Assembly (NCBI GenBank): GCA_030832235.1
Contig: JAURJO010000260.1
Location: forward strand, 1 to 7,039
DNA: 7,039 bases
Reading direction: 5' to 3'
DNA from: Verrucomicrobiota bacterium
Lineage (GTDB): Bacteria; Verrucomicrobiota; Verrucomicrobiia; Opitutales; Opitutaceae
Part shown: piece by piece, positions 1-6,192 of the stretch
Position numbering within the stretch: the first letter of the stretch is position 1
How the letters are laid out: each line of letters starts with the position of its first letter
Notes under the pieces: model-generated
Seen by the model: only the letters and a program-made list of their open reading frames with translations
Databases searched by the model: none
What the model was told of the DNA's origin: nothing
Position numbers and translations under genes: made by a program

Positions 1-19
1 ATCGCTCGGGCGGAAAAGT

Positions 20-34
20 GATTGGCGCCCAATC
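20..34. other. Short inverted repeat upstream of hemB
   Basis: GATTGG (20-25), loop CGC, CCAATC (29-34): a perfect 6-bp hairpin or dyad about 70 bases before the hemB start. No T-run follows, so a terminator of an upstream gene is not supported. It could be an operator or chance; the rest of 1-106 shows no recognisable promoter or gene. Confidence 0.25.
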
Positions 35-106
35 GTCCGCGGCTTGCCATCCCATTTTTCGGGTTTGGCGCGCGGCTTCGCGCGGCTATGGCTGGGGCCC
101 TGCCGC

Positions 107-1117
107 ATGAAGCCGTCACCCGCGCTCTTACTCGTCCAGCGTCCCCGGCGTCTCCGCCGCACGGCTTCCCGCCGCGCGATGGTGGAGGAGACTGTGCTCC
201 GGCCGGCGGACTTCATCGCGCCGCTCTTCGTGGTGGACGGGAAGGGCGCGCCGGAGGAAATCCGGTCGATGCCCGGGGTTTTCCGGCTGAACATCTCCGA
301 CCTCGTGAAGGAGTGTCGCGCGCTAGCGCGGCTTGGCGTGCCGGCGGTGGCGTTGTTTCCCAAATTGGACGCGCGGCTGAAGGACCCGGAAGGCACGCGG
401 GCGCTTGACGAGGACACGCTGGTGCTGCGCGCGGTGCGTGCCGTGAAGAAGGCATTGCCCGAACTGACCGTGATCACCGACGTCGCCCTGGATCCGTACA
501 CGAGCCACGGGCACGACGGCGTGCTGACGCCGGCGGGTGACGACGTCGCGAACGACCGCACGGTCGGCATCCTTCGCGAGATGGCGGTTTTGCAGGCGCG
601 CGCGGGCGTCGATTTCGTGGCGCCGAGCGACATGATGGACGGCCGGGTGGGGGCGATCCGCGGGGCGTTGGACGCGGCGGGTTTCACCGACACCGGCATT
701 TTGGCCTATTCCGCGAAATACAACTCGGCGTATTACGGCCCGTTTCGCGACGCGGTGGGCAGCGCGCAGGCGGCGGGAACCCGTCTCCTGAGCAAGGCGA
801 CCTACCAGATGAACCCGGCGAACCGGCGCGAGGCGGTGGCGGAAGTGCGGCTCGATGACGCCGAGGGCGCGGACATCGTCATGGTGAAGCCGGCCGGCAT
901 GTACCTCGACATCATCCGCGACGTGCGGGAGGCGACGCGCAAACCCGTCGCGGCCTATCAAATCTCCGGCGAGTACGCGCAGATCCACGCGGCGGCCCGG
1001 CTCGGTTGGCTCGACCTCGCGCGGTGCCGGCACGAGTCGCTGATCGCGATCAAGCGGGCGGGGGCGGACCTGATCCTTACCTATTTCGCCAAGGACATGG
1101 CGGCGGCGCTGCGCTAA
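107..1117 (+). CDS. hemB: Porphobilinogen synthase (delta-aminolevulinic acid dehydratase), Mg-type
   Basis: Condenses two 5-aminolevulinate molecules into porphobilinogen, the second common step of heme and other tetrapyrrole synthesis, in the cytoplasm. The 336-residue product is full length for the family. Both Schiff-base lysines are visible: K204 in 'YSAKYNSAYYGPFR' and K261 in 'VMVKPAGMYLDII'. The metal loop at residues 125-138 reads 'DVALDPYTSHGHDG': the three zinc cysteines of E. coli-type enzymes are A127, D129 and D137, the pattern of Mg-dependent, Zn-independent HemB. E246, 15 residues before K261, aligns with the allosteric Mg glutamate. The C-terminus 'ESLIAIKRAGADLILTYFAKD' region is typical. 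I chose the ATG at 107 because it keeps the conserved N-terminal 'RPRRLRRT' segment and gives the usual length; an in-frame ATG at 44 would add 21 atypical residues, and ATG 179 would remove the conserved arginines. No clear Shine-Dalgarno motif precedes 107. It is convergent with the next gene, with a 15-bp gap. Confidence 0.96.
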   Translation: MKPSPALLLVQRPRRLRRTASRRAMVEETVLRPADFIAPLFVVDGKGAPEEIRSMPGVFRLNISDLVKECRALARLGVPAVALFPKLDARLKDPEGTRALDEDTLVLRAVRAVKKALPELTVITDVALDPYTSHGHDGVLTPAGDDVANDRTVGILREMAVLQARAGVDFVAPSDMMDGRVGAIRGALDAAGFTDTGILAYSAKYNSAYYGPFRDAVGSAQAAGTRLLSKATYQMNPANRREAVAEVRLDDAEGADIVMVKPAGMYLDIIRDVREATRKPVAAYQISGEYAQIHAAARLGWLDLARCRHESLIAIKRAGADLILTYFAKDMAAALR

Positions 1118-1132
1118 GCGCGAGCCCGCGGG

Positions 1133-1723
1133 TCAGAACGGCGAACGGGAAACCTGCAGGGAGTCTCCGGGCACGAGGCGCGGGTCGCGACTGGGGTCCT
1201 TGCGCGCCGCCTTCACGTCCACCGAGTAGGCGGCCTGCTCGCGCACGAGGCTGACGGCGTTTTCCTTCGCGTAGAGGGTGAAGCCCCCGGCAGCCTGGAT
1301 CGCCTTCGCGACGGTGAGATCGGGCGTCCAACTGATGCGACCGGGACGCTGCACCTCGCCCCCAACGTAGACGAAACGTTCGGTCACGACGACCGAGACA
1401 TCGACGGCGGTGTAGAAGCGGCGGCTGAGATAGGTCTCGCGGATGCGTTGCGAGAGGTCGGCTAGGGTGGAGCCGGCGGCCTTCACGGCGCCGATGAACG
1501 GCAGGCTGATCAGACCCTGCTCGTCGATCTGCACGTTGTTGGTCGAAGGGTCAGGAACCCCCTGCAAAGCGACCGTGAGGCTGTCGCCGGGGCGGAGCTG
1601 CGCGGTGGATCCCGCCTCAGGGATGCGCGTGGTCGCCGGCGCCGTGTCGCCGGATGTGGCGCAGCCGCCTGCGAAGAGGGCGGCGACCAGTAAAGCGAAG
1701 GCGACGAGGCGACGGACAGGCAT
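1133..1723 (-). CDS. Polysaccharide export outer-membrane lipoprotein (Poly_export + single SLBB)
   Basis: A 196-residue secreted lipoprotein of the Wza/GumB-like outer-membrane polysaccharide export family, which forms the periplasmic/outer-membrane exit channel for exopolysaccharide or capsule. Residues 1-20 form a signal peptide (RR followed by a hydrophobic stretch) ending in 'LFAGGC', with C21 as the probable lipidated cysteine; the -3 position is Ala rather than the usual Leu. Residues about 41-113 match the Poly_export domain ('LRPGDSLTVALQGVPDPS', then 'VQIDEQGLISLPFIGAVKAAGSTL'). Residues about 117-191 form one SLBB (beta-grasp) domain ('VYVGGEVQRPG', 'AIQAAGGF', 'LVPGDSLQV'). It is a short form: Wza carries further SLBB repeats and a C-terminal membrane helix, absent here. 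An in-frame ATG at 1753 would add 10 residues before the signal peptide, so 1723 is preferred. No Wzc-like kinase, glycosyltransferase or flippase is adjacent, so the polymer exported is unknown. The gene lies 88 bp downstream of the receptor gene, with a stem-loop between. Confidence 0.9.
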   Translation of the reverse strand: MPVRRLVAFALLVAALFAGGCATSGDTAPATTRIPEAGSTAQLRPGDSLTVALQGVPDPSTNNVQIDEQGLISLPFIGAVKAAGSTLADLSQRIRETYLSRRFYTAVDVSVVVTERFVYVGGEVQRPGRISWTPDLTVAKAIQAAGGFTLYAKENAVSLVREQAAYSVDVKAARKDPSRDPRLVPGDSLQVSRSPF

Positions 1724-1775
1724 GCGGTGACTAGAGTCCGAGAGCGCGGGCAAAAGGCAATGCCGGCGCCCTTGG

Positions 1776-1804
1776 CGCGGACGAGGCTTGGTCCCGCGTC
1801 CGCG
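1776..1804 (-). terminator. GC-rich stem-loop after the TonB-dependent receptor gene
   Basis: A perfect 8-bp inverted repeat, CGCGGACG (1776-1783) and CGTCCGCG (1797-1804), encloses a 13-base interval in which two further G-C pairs can form. It starts 7 bases beyond the stop of the minus-strand receptor gene, the right place for a terminator or 3'-end stabilising hairpin. No U-run follows on the minus strand, so it is not a canonical intrinsic terminator. A competing smaller hairpin, GCGCC-CTT-GGCGC at 1766-1778, shares bases with the left arm. A third one, CCGCG-TC-CGCGG at 1794-1805, shares bases with the right arm. The role is inferred from position only. Confidence 0.4.
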
Positions 1805-1811
1805 GTTTCGT

Positions 1812-4466
1812 TCACAACTCCGTCGACATCGAGAAGCGGAACGTGCGGGGGTCGCCCCACGAGCCGCTGCCGACGGCGGCCGAGCGGTAGTACTCCTTGT
1901 TGAGGAGATTATCCACGTTGAGCTGGAACGTGGTGTTCCGGTTCAGGACCTTGCGCGCGTAGGAGAGGTAAGCGTTGTAGAGGGAATAGGCGGGCGACCA
2001 GATGTCGGTGGGCGTGGCGTTGGAGGCGGCGATCGCGACGGTGCCGCGGTAGGTGCGCAGGCGCCAGTTCATGCCGCCGCCGAAGGCGAAGCCCTTGAGG
2101 TTGCCGTCGGTGAACTGGTAGCGGCTGAAAAAGTTGCCGCGCGCCTTGGTGTAGCCGCCGTTGGGCACGCCCTCGGGAATGGTGGCGAGCAGGTCGTTCA
2201 GGACGGGCGTGGGCTTGTTCAGCGCCTTTGCCTGGTCGCGGAAAGCCTTGAGCAGCGGCACGCGGTCGGTGTTCACGACCTTGTTGTCGGCATAGGTGGC
2301 CATGAGGCGCCAGTTGCGCGTCAGGTTGGCGACGGCCTGCACCTCGTTGCCGCGCGTGAGGGTGGTCTGGTAATCAGCCGAGGCGGTGGGGTCGAAGGTC
2401 GACGGGAAGATCGCGGTGAGCTCGTCGCGCATCAGCTGGGTGATGCCCGGCACGGTGTAGCGCGCATTGGGCGTGAAGCTCTTGTAGCGGGTGACGTTCA
2501 GCTCGAGGCGGCCCTGGAGGAGGGTGAAGCGCGCCGAGATGTCGGTGCCCTCGCCGACGGGAATGCTCTGGAGTTCGCCGGAGTTGAACGTGGCTCCGCC
2601 CTGGCCGACGGAGATGCGGAACGACTGCGCGTAATTGTAGCCGATCGCGAACATGTCGTTCAGCCGGAACACGCCGCCGTAGTTGGCGCCGTCCACCTTG
2701 TACTGCACGAACTCGAGCGCGGGAGTGTTGAACGCATCGATGTAGTCGACCTCCCATTGCGGCTGGGCGCGCAGCATGCCGCGGTTCGTGCGCATGTTGA
2801 AGTGGTCGCGCCGGTAGCCGATCATCGTGTACAGGTGGTTGTTGAAGTAGTTGCCCGAGGCGCCGACGCCCCACGAGGGCGTGTAGAAGCGGCGGTTGAT
2901 GAACTGCCCGGTGGCGGCACGGCCGGCGACGTCGGGCCAGATCACCGACTGGCCCGACACGGCGGAGAGATCGTCGGTGCGGTCGGGGCTCAGGCCGTCG
3001 CGGAGGTAGTAGCGGCGGTAGAAGCGATTGGCGCCGAACGTGGTGCGGTTGGCGGCGAATGCGGCGGAGGTGATGGCGGGGTTGATGACGCCCGACCAGT
3101 TGGCGGTCGCGGGGTCGATGTACTCGACGTACTTCGGCTTCTTTTGGCCCGGCGTGTCCTGGTGCTGCTGCACGTTTGCGATGAACTGCTGCTTGAACCA
3201 CTTCGTATCCAGGTCGTAGACGGCCGAGAAGCGCATGTCGCGGACGATGTTACCGTCGATGTTCTTGCCGCGGTAGTACTCGGCGTAGAGCTCGTTGAAG
3301 TACGGGTTGGGCTGGCCGTTGGGGAGCAGCGGGCTGCGGTCGCGGGTGATGGAACGCCCGCTCACGATCCAGTTCTCGATCTTCTGCTGGTAGAAATTCC
3401 CGGTGATCTGCAGGTGGAGGTTTTTCCCGACGTGGTGCTCGGCCTCGATCGTGAGTGAGGTCGTGGCGTTGCTGTAGGTGCTGTCGGGTCCGTTGGTCTG
3501 CGTCCGCTTCGGAATCAGCGAGGTGTCGGTGATCGCGATGCCCGGTCCGGTGCTCACGACGCGGCCCTGCGCGCGGTAGCCGGTGCCGGTCGCGGTATTG
3601 AAGATGTAGCCGACGTTGCCGAGCGTGGCCGTGGCCGCGCGGGAGAAGTTGTCGACGAACATGCCCTGCGAAAGCACCGCGACCGTGCGGCCGTGCTCGG
3701 ACATCAGGCTCAGGGTGGTGTTGCGGCCGGGCCGGTAGGTGACGGCGCCGTAGAGGCCCTTGAAATCGCGCTGCACGTTGTCGATCCACGAGTCGCTGCG
3801 GTGGGCGACGGCCGCGAAACGGGCGGCCAGTTTGTCCTTCACCAGGCGGCGGTTGAAATCGATTTCGCCGCGCATGATCCCGTAGCTGCCGAGCATGAGA
3901 CGCGCGCGGTTCACGTCGCGGGTGAACAGGCCGCGCTTCGTCACCTGATTCTGGGCCCCGCCGACGTCGGCCTCGCCGTACAGGAAGGCGTTCGGGCCGC
4001 GGAGCTCCTCGACGCGCTCCGTGGAGAAGGAGTCCATGGGCGAGTACCAGATCCAGCCGTTGCGCAGGGCGTAGGCGTTGGAGACGCCGCGCAGGATGAC
4101 ACGGCTCTGCACGGTGGCGTTGGGGTCGGGGTTGGATTCGCCCGAAACCATCCACGTGGACATCTCCTCCATGGTGGTGAGCCCGAGGTCCTCGATGAAC
4201 TGGGAGTTCATGATCGAGATCGAGTTCGCGAGGTTCTTCAGCTCCTGCACGGTGCGCATGCCGGAGGTGGTCTGCATCGACTCGTAGCCGATGTCCTGGG
4301 CTTCGCTGACGGTGAACGCGGTGAGTTGGACGGCCTGATCCTCACGGCGAGGAGTGGCGCCGGCGGAGGAGGGCGCCGTCTGGGCCGGGGCGAGCGCGGC
4401 GAGACTTAACATGAGGCCGGCGGTGGCCGGCCGGAACAGACGACTCAGGGACGTGCGGGCATGCAT
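1812..4466 (-). CDS. TonB-dependent outer-membrane receptor
   Basis: An 884-residue outer-membrane beta-barrel importer that uses the TonB-ExbBD proton-motive system to take up a bound ligand. Residues 1-28 are a signal peptide ending 'LAPA', with probable cleavage after A28. A TonB-box-like segment 'VQLTAFTV' lies at 46-53, with no carboxypeptidase-regulatory-like extension before it. The plug spans about 72-178, including 'VILRGV' (123-128) and the hallmark 'ERVEELRGPNAFLYGEA' (150-166) followed by 'GGAQNQVTKRG'. The rest is a barrel of alternating aromatic/polar strands, ending in a typical 'NVDNLLNKEYY' segment and closing strand 'FRFSMSTEL'. The last residue is Leu where such barrels usually end in Phe or Trp. 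The reading frame is intact. The style resembles the large receptor families of Opitutaceae. The ligand is not evident; the adjacent upstream symporter on the same strand suggests an organic acid or acidic sugar, by inference. The ATG at 4466 gives a proper signal peptide; ATG 4412 would leave only a short hydrophobic stub. No Shine-Dalgarno motif; the leader is C/U-rich. Confidence 0.95.
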   Translation of the reverse strand: MHARTSLSRLFRPATAGLMLSLAALAPAQTAPSSAGATPRREDQAVQLTAFTVSEAQDIGYESMQTTSGMRTVQELKNLANSISIMNSQFIEDLGLTTMEEMSTWMVSGESNPDPNATVQSRVILRGVSNAYALRNGWIWYSPMDSFSTERVEELRGPNAFLYGEADVGGAQNQVTKRGLFTRDVNRARLMLGSYGIMRGEIDFNRRLVKDKLAARFAAVAHRSDSWIDNVQRDFKGLYGAVTYRPGRNTTLSLMSEHGRTVAVLSQGMFVDNFSRAATATLGNVGYIFNTATGTGYRAQGRVVSTGPGIAITDTSLIPKRTQTNGPDSTYSNATTSLTIEAEHHVGKNLHLQITGNFYQQKIENWIVSGRSITRDRSPLLPNGQPNPYFNELYAEYYRGKNIDGNIVRDMRFSAVYDLDTKWFKQQFIANVQQHQDTPGQKKPKYVEYIDPATANWSGVINPAITSAAFAANRTTFGANRFYRRYYLRDGLSPDRTDDLSAVSGQSVIWPDVAGRAATGQFINRRFYTPSWGVGASGNYFNNHLYTMIGYRRDHFNMRTNRGMLRAQPQWEVDYIDAFNTPALEFVQYKVDGANYGGVFRLNDMFAIGYNYAQSFRISVGQGGATFNSGELQSIPVGEGTDISARFTLLQGRLELNVTRYKSFTPNARYTVPGITQLMRDELTAIFPSTFDPTASADYQTTLTRGNEVQAVANLTRNWRLMATYADNKVVNTDRVPLLKAFRDQAKALNKPTPVLNDLLATIPEGVPNGGYTKARGNFFSRYQFTDGNLKGFAFGGGMNWRLRTYRGTVAIAASNATPTDIWSPAYSLYNAYLSYARKVLNRNTTFQLNVDNLLNKEYYRSAAVGSGSWGDPRTFRFSMSTEL

Positions 4467-4592
4467 GATGTCAGGGGGGAGCTGATGGGAGGGGACGCGA
4501 AAAACGCGCCGCAGTTGCTGAGCTGAGATTTCGCCCGGCCATCAGCCCGTTCAAGCCGCAATTCCCGGGGTGGCGCGCCGCGCCGGCCCGTC
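4467..4592 (-). promoter_or_regulatory. Intergenic leader between the symporter and receptor genes
   Basis: This 126-bp gap lies downstream of the minus-strand symporter stop and upstream of the receptor start. Next to the symporter is a very GC-rich inverted repeat, GGCGCG-C-CGCGCC (4572-4584), lacking a U-run. Nearer the receptor is a small hairpin, CGCG-AAAAA-CGCG (4496-4508), flanked by GG/CC with one bulged A. The last 28 bases before the receptor ATG are about 79% pyrimidine on the mRNA strand. No convincing -35/-10 pair was found, so co-transcription with the symporter or a separate promoter are both possible. Confidence 0.3.
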
Positions 4593-6083
4593 TCAGCGGG
4601 AGGATGATTTCGTTTCCCCAGCGGCTCCGCCGATCGGCAGGAACAGGAGAATCGTGGCCGAGACCGCGATGGAGACGGCGAGGTAGTAGAGCCCGCCGAC
4701 AAAAGAGCCGGTCGTTTTCTGCACCCAACCGAGCACGGTTGGCCCGAAGAAGCCGCCGAGGTTGCCCAGGGAGTTGATCAACCCGATACTGCCGGCGGCG
4801 GCGGAGCCCGAGAGCGCCATGCTGGGCAGGGCCCAGAACGCGGGCAGGTAGGCCTTGAGGCCGCCGAAGGCCAACATGAAGGCCAGGATGGTGAGCGGCA
4901 GACTGCCCTGCGTGAGCGGGGCGATCCCGATGAGAACGGCCGCGCAGGCGAGCGGGATCACCGCGTGGTACCGACGTTCCTGGCGACGGTCGGAACTCCA
5001 GCCGACCCAGGTTTGCGCCACCAGGGCCACGATGGGCGGCAGCAGCACGAGCCAGGTGATGGCGTTGAGCTTCAGGTTGTACCATTGCTCGAGGATGCTG
5101 GGCAGGAAGAACTCGATGCCGTAGTTCGCGGTGACGTTGCAGAAATAGGCGAACGCCAGCAGCAGCACCATCGGGTGACGCAGGGCTTGCAGGAGCGTCA
5201 TGCGGCGCTTGCCAGCCGCCGCTTTTTCCAGCGCCAGCTGCGCCTCCAAGGCGCTGCGCTCCTCGTCGGTCAGCCACTTCGCGTCGCGGGGCCGGTCCTT
5301 CAGGAAATAAATCACGGCGAACCCGAGTAGCACCGCCGGGATGCCCCAGAACACATACACCCATTGCCAGCCTTCCATGCCCCAGACCTCCGGGTGGTGG
5401 ATGACCGTGCCGTTGACCGTTTCGTCGGTGCCGATGCGCAGCAGGTAATTCGAGACCTTGGGGCTCACGATCTGCGCGACGGGTGTGGCCGCGAAAAAGA
5501 TCGCGAGCGCGCGGGTGCGGTCCTGCGCCGGAAACCAGTGGGTGAGAAAAACCACGACCCCGGGGAAGAAGCCGGCCTCGGCGAGGCCGAGCAGGAAGCG
5601 GATGAGATAGAACTGGAAGATCGTCATCCCGTTCGGGCCGTCCAACTGCGTCACCGTGCCCTGCGCGAACCCGGCGAGCCAGCCGTCACCCGTGCCCGCG
5701 AGGGGCTTCAACAGGGCGGTGATTCCGGAGCGCAGCGCCTCGGCGCAGGGGGTGAAACCGGGAATGTGGCAATGCACGAAGCCGGTCATCGCCGCCATGA
5801 TGCCCCACGTGATCATGATCCGGCAGATCCACTTCCGCGCGCTGTACTTCTCCACGATCAGCGAGCCCGGCACTTCCAGCAGGAAGTAGCCCCAGAAGAA
5901 CACGCCGGCTCCGAAACCGATCACCGCGTTGTCGAACCCGGGCAGGTCCTTCGTCATCGTCAGCTTCGCGATCGCGACGTTGGCGCGGTCGACGTACGCG
6001 ATGACGTAGCAGATGAAGAGCAACGGCAGCAGGCGCCAGTAGGCCTTGCGGCGGGCGCGGTCGAGCGGGGCGGGGTTTTCCAT
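4593..6083 (-). CDS. Major facilitator superfamily transporter, anion:cation symporter type
   Basis: A 496-residue inner-membrane protein with the 12-helix major facilitator pattern, probably an ion-coupled symporter for an organic anion. Family marks: 'YVDRANVAIAKL' at 30-41 (D32, R33) after TM1; the TM2-TM3 loop 'VEKYSARKW' (77-85), a motif A variant; and TM4 'RFLLGLAEAGFFPG' (162-175) with E169. By analogy with the galactonate transporter DgoT, D32/R33 and E169 are candidate coupling or substrate residues. The cytoplasmic central loop is 'FLKDRPRDAKWLTDEE'. Annotated relatives are putative tartrate, phthalate or 4-hydroxyphenylacetate permeases, so the substrate cannot be fixed here. Unusual: residues about 104-154 are an insertion between TM3 and TM4, predicted periplasmic, with C105 and C113; a smaller extra loop lies between TM5 and TM6. 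The gene precedes the receptor gene on the same strand by 126 bp and is divergent from the other transporter. The upstream leader lacks a Shine-Dalgarno motif. Confidence 0.93.
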   Translation of the reverse strand: MENPAPLDRARRKAYWRLLPLLFICYVIAYVDRANVAIAKLTMTKDLPGFDNAVIGFGAGVFFWGYFLLEVPGSLIVEKYSARKWICRIMITWGIMAAMTGFVHCHIPGFTPCAEALRSGITALLKPLAGTGDGWLAGFAQGTVTQLDGPNGMTIFQFYLIRFLLGLAEAGFFPGVVVFLTHWFPAQDRTRALAIFFAATPVAQIVSPKVSNYLLRIGTDETVNGTVIHHPEVWGMEGWQWVYVFWGIPAVLLGFAVIYFLKDRPRDAKWLTDEERSALEAQLALEKAAAGKRRMTLLQALRHPMVLLLAFAYFCNVTANYGIEFFLPSILEQWYNLKLNAITWLVLLPPIVALVAQTWVGWSSDRRQERRYHAVIPLACAAVLIGIAPLTQGSLPLTILAFMLAFGGLKAYLPAFWALPSMALSGSAAAGSIGLINSLGNLGGFFGPTVLGWVQKTTGSFVGGLYYLAVSIAVSATILLFLPIGGAAGETKSSSR

Positions 6084-6192
6084 CAGGTGGGGAGGGGCAG
6101 GGCGGAGAGTCCGCGCCCGACGGGTGTCGTGTCAAACCACGGTCTGCCGCGTTGACAGTTTGATGACGGCGGCCGGAACCTCCGCCCACGCC
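6084..6192. promoter_or_regulatory. Divergent promoter/operator region between two transporter genes
   Basis: This 109-bp region must carry the promoters for both divergent transporter genes unless one reads from further away. It contains consensus -35 hexamers facing outward: TTGACA on the plus strand at 6152-6157 and TTGACA on the minus strand at 6135-6130 (TGTCAA on plus), 16 bases apart, forming a perfect 6-bp dyad. An overlapping second pair, TCAAAC (6132-6137) and GTTTGA (6158-6163), adds symmetry. Matching -10 boxes are poor: GAACCT at 6176-6181 on plus and GACTCT at 6111-6106 on minus, each with an 18-base spacer and matching TATAAT only at positions 2 and 6. The dyad may therefore be an operator for a dimeric regulator rather than paired -35 boxes. 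The function is inferred. Confidence 0.45.

Noticed and set aside
44..106. Extended hemB start at ATG 44
   Set aside because: It adds 21 residues with no similarity to HemB N-termini, while the ATG at 107 gives the usual family length and keeps the conserved arginine-rich segment.
323..1033. Open frame of 236 codons on the minus strand inside hemB
   Set aside because: Arg/His/Val-rich translation without family resemblance, antisense to a HemB with all catalytic residues intact.
1788..3458. Long open frame (556 codons) on the plus strand opposite the receptor gene
   Set aside because: It has low-complexity Val/Ala/Gly/Glu/Arg-rich composition with no recognisable domain, lies entirely antisense to a convincing TonB-dependent receptor, and is expected from codon bias in G+C-rich DNA.
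4535..4563. TTGAAC with a 17-base spacer to AAATCT on the minus strand, as a receptor promoter
   Set aside because: The -10 candidate matches the consensus at only two positions; it is too weak to annotate as a promoter.
4572..4584. GC-rich inverted repeat after the symporter stop, as an intrinsic terminator
   Set aside because: Single-base centre, no U-run, and such GC palindromes are common by chance in this base composition; only noted within the intergenic entry.
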